64,000 nt of DNA. It comes from Symbiodinium natans. Lineage: Eukaryota; Sar; Dinophyceae; Suessiales; Symbiodiniaceae. The notes beneath the pieces are model-generated. The model was not told where the DNA came from. It did no database searches and saw nothing but the letters and a program-made list of their open reading frames with translations. Made by a program: the position numbers and the translations under genes. The stretch lies in assembly GCA_905221605.1 (NCBI GenBank), contig CAJNDS010002630.1, forward strand, positions 47,001-111,000. The letters are read 5' to 3'. This document shows, in pieces, positions 27,423 to 37,390 of this stretch. The first letter of the stretch is position 1. Every line of letters begins with the position of its first letter.

Positions 27423-30400
27423 ATGGGGGAGGGTGGAGACAGTTCGGCCCAATTTTGTGAACAGAACAATTTTCCCGCTTCTGAGGCGGACAGGCCCGAA
27501 GAGAGCTGCAAGGACTCGTACCCTGCTGCTATTGCGAAAGGGCAAGAGAAGCAGCCCCCGCTCAAGCGGGTGGCTGAGCCAATCCCACAATTTTCCAAGC
27601 CTCCAGCTGAGGCTTCTGCATTTTCACCTCAGGCGAGTCATCACGGCGCGCAGAGGTCTGGACAAGCGCAATGTACTGTGCCCCAGACCATACAGGAGTG
27701 TTGGGTTTTGGAAATTTTCGCGGGGTCGGCCGGGATTACCTCGGCAGCTGCTTCAGCCGGCCTCAAGCGGTCAGTCGGAGTAGACAATGTCCGCATGCCG
27801 AGGCGCAAGGGCAAGATCATACAGCTGGACTTGCTCCTGCTGTCGCACCAAGGTCTGCTGTGGAAATGGCTGGGTTCTCCAGGACTGGTCGCCGTATGGC
27901 TGGCGCCGCCCTGCGGCACATCCAGCAGGGCCAGGGAACTCCCGCTTCCGGGGGAGGACGAGCCGCGCCCTTTGCGGTCAGTGGAGTGCCCGGAAGGGCT
28001 CCCAGGCCTTAGCCCAAGTGATTCAGAAAGGGTGGCAAAGGCTAACGAGCTTTACCGGCTCACGGCCCGAATCTGGGACTTCTGCTGCGAAAATGACATT
28101 GTGGTAATCATAGAGAACCCCTATCGCAGTTTCTTCTGGCATTGCAGCGCCATCGAACACATCCTCAGGAGTGAACAGGCGATCGTGGTCCAGTGCGACT
28201 TTTGCATGATGGGAGGTTCGAGATTGAAGCGGACGGCCCTGCTGTGCAACAGCGACCTCGTCACAGGCCTGGCTGTCACGTGTGATGGATCCCACGAGCA
28301 CCTGCCCTGGAAAGTGCAAGAGGGAGTTCTCGCAACAAAGCTTGAGACTGCGTACCCACACCAGTTTTGTAAGCACTTTGTTTCCCTGCTGCTGCAGCAT
28401 CTGACACAGAAGGGTTGTTGGGATGGTCTGAATCTCTTGGAGGCAGATCCCGCAAACTCCTCAGGAGCCAGGGTGGTAACGACGCAGGCGAAGACCAAAA
28501 GGGCTGCATCGTTTCAGGTTATCCCCGAATTTCGCAGACGAATCAGATGGACAGTGCCCGGCCAACTCCGTAGTACTCTCCAGACTACACAGTGGTTGGC
28601 ACCGGACAGGATCCCGGGCTTCAAGGCGCCAGGAGCCCCGGCGCTGAGAGTGACGCCCCTACTGTCTTCTGCGACGAATGTGCTGGTGGAGGTCCCGTGG
28701 AACCCACAGGAATTTGTGGCGAAAGCCCGACTGGCCGGCCACCCCCGACACCTGTGTCTCGGGGTGCCACCCGCCCTGCGGAAGGCGATTTTGGCGTGTT
28801 CTAAACAGCCTGCCACCAAGGTGATTGAGACTCGAGCTGCGCAGTCACGGAGATGGCTCCAGCGAGCCCAGGAGCTGCAGTTAGCTGAGGACGACTTCAA
28901 AGCCAAGCTGCCCGAGCACATTCGCAGCAGCCTCCGTAACAAGAGAATACTGCTCTTCAAAGAGATGCTAGAAGCGTCCCACTGCGCCGACAAGGCAGTG
29001 GCAGACGACCTGGCACAGGGTTTTGATCTTGTGGGGCATTTGGACCTTCCGGCAGGCTGGTCCACCGACTTTCGTCCAGCATTCCTCTCCCTGAAGGACC
29101 TTTCCCAACTGACGCAGGAGACCAACCACCAGGTCATCAAGGAAGTTGAGGACTCATCTCAGTTCCTGGAAGAACTGTGGCAGAAAAGTCTCGATGAAGT
29201 ATCAAAAGGCTGGTCGGAAGGACCTTTCCGAGAGCAGGACTTGCCACAAGGAGCTGTAGTTAGCAAACGTTTTGCAATCCAACAAGGGAACAAGGTCAGG
29301 CCGATTGACGACCTGTCTCAGAGCCACATCAGCGAGGCATTCGGGAGCATGGGGAAGATCGAGTTGCATGACATCGAGACAATTGCAGCGTCGGCCATCT
29401 TGTTCCTGAGGCACGCAGGACAAGGACTGCTTGGTAAAACCATTGACCTGAAATCAGCATATAGGCAACTACCACTGTCCGAAAAGGCACTCAACATGGC
29501 CTACGTGGCTGTCAAGGACCCCAATTCGGGGGAGGTTCGCTTCTTTAGGCTTCTCTGCCTTCCATTCGGCGCTGTGGCGGCGGTCCATGCATTCATCAGG
29601 GTCAGCCTGGCTATTTGTCATATAGGAAACACGTTTTGGCACTTGCCTTGGAGCTCTTTTTACGATGACTTCACACTGTTGTCAACACGACAGCTGGCCA
29701 CTAGCGCAGAGGCCAGTGCATGTTTGCTGCTAGACTTGCTCGGCTTTGAGTTTGACAGAGACGGAGACAAGGCCCAGCCGTTCCAGGAGGTCTTCAGATC
29801 TTTGGGGGTCGAATTTGACCTTACAGACAGCAGCAAGCAGATATTTAGGATCCAGAATACAGCAGAGCGGACCAAAAGTCTCATCGAAGACCTGGCAGCC
29901 TTTCAGGAGCAAGGAGCCTCAAGCCCTAAGACCTGGAATCGACTGAGGGGAAGGCTGCACTTCGTGGCGGGCCAACTCTCTGGGCGCTTGCCGAAGGGCT
30001 TCATGAGAAGAATCTCTGACATCATCAATGCCCCCGCATATGTCAGGAGACAAAACCAAGCCTCCCTTTGCGCAGCACTGCAGGGGCTACGACACTACAT
30101 AGCCGAGGCGTCGCCGAGGATAGTGCGAGCCCAGACCTCAGAGACGGTGTACGCCTTTACGGACGCCTCGCAAGAAGGACTCCAAGGCCTCGAAATGGGC
30201 CTGGGAGCAGTCCTGTTCAATCAGGAGGGGCACATCCTGTGCTGGTTTGGCATTGTGTTGCCGCATGACCTTGCTGAGAAACTTCTGCAAGGAAAGTCTA
30301 AAGTCATCAACGAGCTCGAGAGCATAGCTGTTCTCCTGCTATTCATTCTAGCCCGAGAGTTTCTGCGGGGGAAACATGTGATGTGCTACTTAGACAATGA

Positions 30401-30656
30401 GGCGGCGCGCATAACGCTCCTCAAGCTGACCAGCGATTCAGAGGCTTTGACCCTCTTGAGCAATGCTTGCGCATTGTTAGAACAGGAGCTTGAGATGATT
30501 CCGTTCTACGCTCGGGTACCGAGCAAATCCAACGTGGCGGACGCCCCGTCTCGCCTTGACTTTACAGGGCTGCCACACAATTGCAGGTTCCAAGACCAGG
30601 TGCTTCTTGCGGAAATGGCCAAGTTGGTGAACTCGCTCGTCGGGCGCGGGGCCTGA
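27423..30656 (+). CDS. Element B Pol: cytosine-methyltransferase-like, RT, RNase H
   Basis: 1,077 codons from ATG 27,423. Residues 94-330 resemble a C5-cytosine methyltransferase: motif I VLEIFAGSAG (95-104), GVDN (119-122), catalytic-loop LAPPCGTSSRAR (Cys 164), IIENPYRSFFW (ENP 231-233). Reverse transcriptase (about 605-860): RPIDDLSQS, KTIDLKSAYRQLPL (D675), LPFGAVAAVHAF, FYDDF (YDD 747-749). RNase H (about 905-1050): YAFTDASQ (D914), INELES (E964 or E966), YLDNEAA (D991), final VADAPSRL. It would copy the element and possibly methylate its DNA; cytosine methyltransferases have been reported in dinoflagellate retrotransposons. Unlike element A Pol, no oxygenase-like domain precedes the methyltransferase. 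No internal stop or shift is seen. Confidence 0.85.
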   Translation: MGEGGDSSAQFCEQNNFPASEADRPEESCKDSYPAAIAKGQEKQPPLKRVAEPIPQFSKPPAEASAFSPQASHHGAQRSGQAQCTVPQTIQECWVLEIFAGSAGITSAAASAGLKRSVGVDNVRMPRRKGKIIQLDLLLLSHQGLLWKWLGSPGLVAVWLAPPCGTSSRARELPLPGEDEPRPLRSVECPEGLPGLSPSDSERVAKANELYRLTARIWDFCCENDIVVIIENPYRSFFWHCSAIEHILRSEQAIVVQCDFCMMGGSRLKRTALLCNSDLVTGLAVTCDGSHEHLPWKVQEGVLATKLETAYPHQFCKHFVSLLLQHLTQKGCWDGLNLLEADPANSSGARVVTTQAKTKRAASFQVIPEFRRRIRWTVPGQLRSTLQTTQWLAPDRIPGFKAPGAPALRVTPLLSSATNVLVEVPWNPQEFVAKARLAGHPRHLCLGVPPALRKAILACSKQPATKVIETRAAQSRRWLQRAQELQLAEDDFKAKLPEHIRSSLRNKRILLFKEMLEASHCADKAVADDLAQGFDLVGHLDLPAGWSTDFRPAFLSLKDLSQLTQETNHQVIKEVEDSSQFLEELWQKSLDEVSKGWSEGPFREQDLPQGAVVSKRFAIQQGNKVRPIDDLSQSHISEAFGSMGKIELHDIETIAASAILFLRHAGQGLLGKTIDLKSAYRQLPLSEKALNMAYVAVKDPNSGEVRFFRLLCLPFGAVAAVHAFIRVSLAICHIGNTFWHLPWSSFYDDFTLLSTRQLATSAEASACLLLDLLGFEFDRDGDKAQPFQEVFRSLGVEFDLTDSSKQIFRIQNTAERTKSLIEDLAAFQEQGASSPKTWNRLRGRLHFVAGQLSGRLPKGFMRRISDIINAPAYVRRQNQASLCAALQGLRHYIAEASPRIVRAQTSETVYAFTDASQEGLQGLEMGLGAVLFNQEGHILCWFGIVLPHDLAEKLLQGKSKVINELESIAVLLLFILAREFLRGKHVMCYLDNEAARITLLKLTSDSEALTLLSNACALLEQELEMIPFYARVPSKSNVADAPSRLDFTGLPHNCRFQDQVLLAEMAKLVNSLVGRGA

Positions 30657-30702
30657 AACCCCATGACCAAGGAAGGGACTTGCATTCTCCCCGACCAAGA
30701 GA

Positions 30703-30960
30703 GGGAGCTTTCGTTTCTCACACACCTGCAGAGGACAGATCTCGGATGGAAGCAGACATAGCAAATCCCCTTCCTTGGAAAAGATGCCAGTGCATAAGCT
30801 TCAGTCGTGTTAGCGTGAGGGTGCATGTCATTGCAGTCGGTGCATGTGAATAGCATTGCCGTGCATGGAACACCAGTGAATGAGCATAACATCGATGGAT
30901 CGCGTACTTTCAGCCAGGCGATGTTTTCATACATGTGAAACATGTTTGTTTGGAAAATAA
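30703..30960 (+). repeat. Element B split repeat B1
   Basis: 258 bp, with one clear mismatch to B2 (ACATGTTTG versus ACATTTTTG). It ends GGAAAATAA exactly where A2 begins. Confidence 0.95.
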
Positions 30961-31102
30961 GGTAATCGTGCTGTAAGTACAAACCTTTATTTTCCGGAGA
31001 AAAATTTTCGAATTCTACGAATGAGAAAGTTTTTCGGCTCAGACGGCCACAGCCCTCTCAGCCACAACCCTCGTGGAGAGGGTCCGGGAAAATTTTTCTG
31101 CC
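30961..31102 (+). repeat. Element B split repeat A2
   Basis: 142 bp matching A1 (13,304-13,452) except for an 8-bp deletion. It is fused directly to the end of B1, the junction expected from a circular intermediate. Confidence 0.9.
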
Positions 31103-31534
31103 CACCCACCCACTCCAATTGTGCCTTACATTGGGCAGTTGAGATGAAACGCGATGCCGGAACAGCGGGTCTTGATGAAGAGACGAACAGAGAATCAAGG
31201 ATCCAATGGCTGGCAGTGATGGTAACCAATGTGCCGGTTGTGGATGTTGTGCTTTGTAGAGTGGCGACCACAGGAACAGTTGACGACGTCAAGTTTGCGG
31301 TTGCTGACGATGTGTGGCATCGCTCTGGGCATGACTTACGTACTTCCAGTTTCCGCTTGGAAATGCAGGGTCGTCATGTGCCTTACAGCACGAACCTCAG
31401 CGATCTACCGGTGCACCTCGGAACATGTGTGCACTTCGTTGTTCAACTCACCCATTGACAGGCCGCTCACTTAGGCGGAACCGCTGAGTGCAGCAGAGAA
31501 CTCTGCTTTCAGCACTTTGTGTAGCGTTTCACGG
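31103..31534 (+). other. Spacer between A2 and B2 of element B
   Basis: 432 bp without a counterpart after A1. It is open on the plus strand over about 31,021-31,458 (a 145-codon frame starting inside A2) but has no recognisable domain. It could be an element-specific non-coding region or a small insertion. Confidence 0.5.
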
Positions 31535-31792
31535 GGGAGCTTTCGTTTCTCACACACCTGCAGAGGACAGATCTCGGATGGAAGCAGACATAGCAAATCC
31601 CCTTCCTTGGAAAAGATGCCAGTGCATAAGCTTCAGTCGTGTTAGCGTGAGGGTGCATGTCATTGCAGTCGGTGCATGTGAATAGCATTGCCGTGCATGG
31701 AACACCAGTGAATGAGCATAACATCGATGGATCGCGTACTTTCAGCCAGGCGATGTTTTCATACATGTGAAACATTTTTGTTTGGAAAATAA
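31535..31792 (+). repeat. Element B split repeat B2
   Basis: Second B copy; it ends GGAAAATAA at 31,792, the right boundary of element B, after which ATTG-rich host tract resumes. Confidence 0.95.
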
Positions 31793-34700
31793 TGTTTGGA
31801 CCTTTTGATCCTCAATTGTTTTGGTTTGGAAGCTTGTTTGAGTGACTGCTTGTGTGTGAAATTGCTTGTTAACTTGATGTGCCCAGTGTGTTGGTTTTGA
31901 AGCGATTGGCAGAATCAAGGTGGGAGCCTGTTCCCATTGCTTAGCAGGCCAGATTGTTCATTCAGTCCGCCTGTGGAGCGTTTGTGCTGATTGCATACTT
32001 GTAGCAGTTGCTTTTGGTGTGTCGAGTTTGGGTTGCCTGTTTTGGTCTCTCGGCAAGATCATTGGAGGAGCGTGTTTCTCTAGTCTTGCAAGTCAGATTG
32101 ATCTCCACTTGCAAGATGTGATTGTCGCTTGACTATTGAGAGTTGAGTTGGTTGCGCGTGTTGCTGGTGTCGGTTTTGCATGTCCTGCTTACATTGTGCA
32201 TGTCTCTTGCAGAAGCGGTGTGCTGTATAGCATCTTGACGAAGGTGATTGTGCTGAAAACCTGGCTTGAGCAGTTGAAGCTGGAAGTTGGTATTGCGTAC
32301 GTGCTTGCTTGATTGATTGCCTCGGTATACATTTGCGCTGTGTTCATTAGCATGCATAATCACTTTGGTCACTGTCGGGTGACATTGCCTGAATCATTGG
32401 CGCAAGCGCGCTTGTGGAGGCAGATCGGTATTGATCTTGTTTGTGCGTCTTCTTGAAGTTTTAGTGGTGCAGATTGAAGTGATGGCTTCTGTGCTGCACC
32501 TTTGCCAACAGCAACGTGTAATTGCTACACCAGTTGGTTTTGCCTTGACCCGTTTTCTTGGTCGGTTGTCTTGTCTACATTAAGGCGTGTTGGAGTGAAT
32601 TGGTTTTCCTTGGTTGCGTATTGCACATTGCCAGCTATGAGAGAGGTGACGCCTCTTACTGATGGCGATTGGCCCTGACGAGCTCCTGTTTTGCCTGAGT
32701 TGGTGCATTTGGCGTCCTTGGTTGATGCGTTTGGCTTGCGTGCTTTCCTTTTGTGTTGCTGAGTCGTCCGTGTTGATTGGTCCTCTCGTTCTCCCGCCCT
32801 CCCATCCCTTTTGTTGTTCGGCTTGCGGCTGAAGCCTTAGCCGAGGGACGGAGAGGAGGAAGGAGTCAGTATTGAATCTAGGAGTCGGCATTGGCTCCAG
32901 GTATTGCTTGAAGGCTTGAATTGTTAATCTGATTTATGCGTTGATTGAGTGGCTGATTTGCGCTATATTTGTACTTCGTTGGTCGAGCTGTCGTGTGTGG
33001 TTTGCTTTCTTTGCATCTTAGAGATTGATATCGTGAAGAGCCGATTGCGCTTCTTTGCGTGAAAATTCGGTGCCAAATTTGTTGATATCACTGATGCACA
33101 GGTGCTTGTTGTTGTCCGCCGTCCAGGCCTTAGTTACAGTTGCTCATTGCCTGGACCCTATCTGTGCTGCATTTAGCTTTCGGTCATGTTGCTCGTTAGG
33201 ATTGGACTTCCAAGAAAGTTCGCGAGAGCGTTGTGGTCTAGTGTTGGCTTTGAAGAACCTGTTTTGAATAATTGCGCTGAGCAACTTTAGGAACCGACCA
33301 AAGGGTGAATTGCCCGAAGTTGTTTCCTATTGCCGAGGAGCAATTGTATATAGGAGCCAGACCTAAGGAAACATTGGCAGGTGATTTTCCTCCATTGTTC
33401 CGTCAGGAGCAGAATTGTGCATACCTCTTCTTGTACATAGAAGAAGCGACCATTCTGATTGGCCTTGACCTAGTGTTGTTGTTTTCTTTCTTGAAACTGG
33501 CAGATGCGATTGCTGATTCGTCCTACGCCCTGATCCCTGATTGTAGCCATGGTTTTCTCCAGTGCTGCGATTGTGCATTTTCTTTGCGACGAGTACAAGT
33601 GGTAAGGACAAATGGTTGCTGTTCAGTCTGCTGGAGATGGTTTCCGCGGGATTGCCTTGAGCATTGTCCCAGGACTTCGTTTGTTCAGACTGGTTGTGTT
33701 CTTGTATAGCTTCAACAATTGGAGACACACTTTGATGATTCCACGAACTGCATGTCCACTCGGATTGGTTGACTGTGCAGGTGGCAGAAGAGAATAATTG
33801 CAGACTTTGACTTCATAGTTTGTATTGAGTACATGAATGATGATTTGTTTCCTTCAGTGCCAGTGATTGCTTTTGGTTCTTCGGATTGCCATAACAAGAC
33901 CATTCGAGATGCACGAAGATGGCGTTTGCATTGTGCAGTGCGAGGCATTGGCAAGTCTTCGGATTGAGTTTGTGTTGTCCAACACAGACACTCAGAGTTT
34001 CATTGTGCAGCAGCTCATCGTCACTACCTGCGCTGCTTGCACATTGAGTGCGCGATTCAAGTTCCTTCTTTCAAGACCGCAGCAGATTGGTTTGCGTTCT
34101 GCAGACTGATCACAAGATGAAGCATTGTTCCTTTACTTTGGCGGTGTATACTACATTGCAGTTAGCGTGTGAGTTTGGTGAACAGTTGCGCGAACGAGTG
34201 GTGCTATTTTCTGCATAGTGCCGATTGTGACGAAGTGGCTTACCCATTTCTCCTTATAGCATGTCAGTGTTATTGTGGTTTTCCGGCGACGCGCTCATCC
34301 TGTGGAGTCCTTTGCCCAGTGCTTGGCTGAGAACAGCTTATTGACCTCGAGAAGCTGTTGACAGGTATGGATTGAGCTTGTGTCTGGTTCACTGCATCGT
34401 TGCAGGATTGCAGCATCATTTCCTACAGCTGATTGCTTTGCTGCTTCTTCAGCGAGAGGTAGCCTGTTTTCAAACGCCTTTTGGTTTAGAGCATTGCTTT
34501 ACGAGAAGAAGACTGGCGAGATTGCCTGTAGTGTTGCCAAAAAAAGCGCCAGATGCTGTGGCAACATGCTCGATTGAGAAGGATGCACTAAGGATTGGTG
34601 TCTGATATTCCTTGCTTCTGATCTTCGCGTTGTGCGGATATTGCTTCCGCGTGATGTTTCTTCATGGCAATTGTTGAGTGCCATTGATCCTTACATCGCA

Positions 34701-36316
34701 CACTTCGCCGATGCGATTGTGATTTCACGATTTGACGTTGCCCTTTGACAGACAGATGGTCCCCTATGTATATTGCAGAGGACATCACCAATGATGCCTG
34801 ATTGTATGACGGTCACGAAGAGCTAATATGGACACTGGTGGTGATTGGTTATTCTGCAAGCGTTGTCCACTCTGGTCATTGAAAGCGAGACGATGGATCT
34901 TTGACTGGATTGACATATGCTTGGAAGTATTCGCAGTTGCTTTGTCTTCGTGGTATTGGTCAGCGCTTGTGAACTCATTGCTCGTGATTCTTTTTTCCGT
35001 ATTTTTCTATGTGCAAACCGAGTCATTGCATTCATTCGACCACAGTGAGATCGAATATCGCTGGTAGCCGCGAGCTTGGTGGAACGCCTCATTGGGCTCA
35101 TAACCCAAAGTTGTATAGCTCACAACCCATAGTTGTGTAGGATTGGAATTCAAGTTTTACGTGGAGTCAGACGTTTATTGGCGACTGTATCAGTGCATGA
35201 GAGTTCTTTGGATGATGGAATGGTTCTATGGATCGCTTTTCTTATCTACTATTTTATTTCAGGCCGAGTTGATTGATGATATCTTCTTTGCGGTTGACAC
35301 GCACTGGTTTCAGGAAGCCATATAACCGGCATTGCTATCTCTACGTGGCGTTGCTCGGTTCTGCAAGTTGTGAGAAGGGTCCTGCTTCCTTGACCCTGAT
35401 TTAAAGCAGCGTATTGATCGCCGTTGCAAAACTGCGCGTGGGAATCTTCTGGATTGCGTTGGATGCAACCTGGCTGGTCCTACTTGAGTGACGGCAAGCA
35501 TGCTCATTGGTCAGCTGCTTCTTTTGAACCTCGTCGTACAGTATTGAGGTTTTACAAAATTAGTTTGGTTTTGTCATTGTTCTCATGCTGCAGATTTCAA
35601 TTGCACGAACAGTGATTGGTTTTGTTTGCAGTCTGCTAGTGACTGCTTCATGGGATGTTTTGCATTGTTTCCGGAAGAAGACGAATGAATGCGATTGGAT
35701 TGCTTTCATTGAGATCTTCGGTACGGTGTTGGACACCGTATTGAACTTGGATCTGGAAAGTCATTGCAACTCCACCTATGTTGCAAGACCTGCCGTTTTG
35801 AGCATTTTGAGTCACATTGACTTACTCATTGTGACATCAAGCCGTTTCTCAGAAGGTCACACGGAGCGACGAGCCTTTGGCACAGAAAGAGAGCCAAATC
35901 CAGGAATGCCTTCGAATAGGTTGACTGCAACCAAAAGCTACTGCCGTCTTGACGTGAAGAAGAACTGAGCTCATTGAGCCCCGTTGGCAGAAACGCTGTC
36001 TGATTCACTGGTCTCTAGTTTCTGGTTCTATTGACTGCGAGTAAGCTGTGTTTGGATGATTGCTAAGTCATTCATTCAATGCGGTTGTTGATCTTGCAAT
36101 TGTAAAGGTCATGGAACTCTAGAACAAGAAATTGGCCACAAGATGCCGGTTCCAGACCATTGTCTTTGTTTTATCAAGTAACAGATGACTGCCCTAGAAC
36201 AAAATGAAGATTGACCCACAAGAAGGTCGGCAGCATCAAGAATTGTTGCGCAGTTGGTTTTTGTAAAGCTGTTAGTGTGAATGATTGCTGAAGCATTCAT
36301 TCAAGGGACGGTGTTA
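31793..36316. other. ATTG-rich anomalous tract, right half
   Basis: This continues the tract interrupted by element B. In 32,881-33,600 I count roughly twenty ATTG but only one or two CAAT. No ORF shows a known domain. A short imperfect duplication (CATAACCCAAAGTTGTATAG / CACAACCCATAGTTGTGTAG) lies at about 35,099-35,139. Confidence 0.6.
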
Positions 36317-36594
36317 GGATTGAGCTTTACTTCCTGCACATGTACATTGTCCATTGCGTGAAGAACATGCAACACTGACAGAGAACATTGGCATGTGGAC
36401 ATTGCCATGTCCATGATGCATTGGCTCAAGTGGCTCAAGATTGGCTCAGCCCAAGTGACACAAAAGATTGCTGAGCGAGAGATTGCATCTGACAGTTGTA
36501 TGCTTGCATTGTGGTGTGGTCAAGACCATTGATTGAACAGTCATGTGTTTGGTAGTTTACATACAGTTTGATATTGTACAGAAAGTGACCTTTG
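36317..36594. repeat. ~260-bp dispersed direct repeat, copy 2
   Basis: Second copy of 10,462-10,721, about 90% identical. At 36,419-36,449 it reads CATTGGCTCAAG, TGGCTCAAG and ATTGGCTCAG in succession, each similar to the 3' end of the dinoflagellate spliced leader. Confidence 0.85.
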
Positions 36595-36602
36595 AAAATT
36601 TC

Positions 36603-36790
36603 ATTAAAGGGGGGCTTAAAGGGGGGCTTAAAGGGGGGCTTAAAGGGGGGCTTGAAGGGGGGCTTCAAGGGGGCTTAAAGGGGGCTTTAAGGCTTAAAGG
36701 GGGGCTTAAGGGGGGGCTGAAGGGGGGGCTTAAGGGGGCGCTTAAGGGGGGCTTAAGGGGGGGGCTTAAGGGGGGGCTTAAGGGCTTTGA
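36603..36790. repeat. GGGGGGCTTAAA minisatellite
   Basis: About fifteen imperfect 11-13-bp units with G-runs of 5-8 separated by CTTAA(A/G). G-quadruplex formation on this strand is likely. The Gly/Leu/Lys repeat ORF over it is an artefact. Confidence 0.95.
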
Positions 36791-37390
36791 GCCTTTGCCC
36801 AACCCCCCCCCCGAAGGGACCCCCTTTGCAGGGACCCCTTTGCCCAAAGGGGGGGGGCCCATTCTCGTTGCCACACTTGTTCTTGAACTTCAGGACCGGC
36901 TGAATTTCCTGGAGACGTACCTTTGGGAGTCCAAGGAGAAGCACGCCGGGCCCGCAGATTCGTTTTTACAGATTGCATGTGTACACAGAAAAGATGAATT
37001 TGATGAACAGCTTGGAGAAGCACAGTTGTAAGAAGAAATGGCAGGAATTGTGCCTAAGAAAGCTACGTGGATTTGCCTAGAAATTGCTTACAGAAAGCAT
37101 ATTGCTTGCAGAAAGGCACGTTTGCAAAACAAATCAAAAAACCCAAATCCAAAGATCCTCAAAACCATGAAGCAGGGACCCCACATTCTTTGATTTTCCC
37201 AAGGTTTTCTTAGTCTTATTGTTGGAAAAGTCCAAAAAAAAACCATGTGCTTTTTGGATGTTGCCCTCCACGGGTTTGAAAATACAAAACAAAAACACAC
37301 GTGTGTTTTTCTTTGATTTTCAAAGACAAGCCCAAAAAAGCCATGTTTTTCAAACTGGGCACATTGAGCATGATTCTGCAAACCTCAGCA
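36791..37390. other. Host DNA without a confident gene
   Basis: A plus-strand frame continues out of the minisatellite to 37,031 but has no recognisable domain. The rest (37,032-37,390) is non-coding and AT-rich with A/T runs. Confidence 0.3.

Larger units (their letters stand above)
13304..31792 (+). mobile_element. Element B: DIRS/PAT-like tyrosine-recombinase retrotransposon
   Basis: Split direct repeats define the element: A1 (13,304-13,452), B1 (30,703-30,960), A2 (30,961-31,102) and B2 (31,535-31,792). B1 ends and A2 begins at exactly the same point, and A1 starts and B2 ends at the matching termini. This is the arrangement known for PAT/Ngaro-type elements, which integrate through a circular intermediate with a tyrosine recombinase instead of an integrase. 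Genes in order are ORF1, tyrosine recombinase, Gag and Pol (methyltransferase-like domain, RT, RNase H). Without the nested element A and its target duplication (7,332 bp), it is about 11.2 kb. The repeats are nearly identical, so insertion looks recent. Gag is broken by element A, and the recombinase and Gag each show a +1 frame change, so this copy is probably non-autonomous now. The order with recombinase before Gag is unusual for DIRS elements. Confidence 0.85.
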
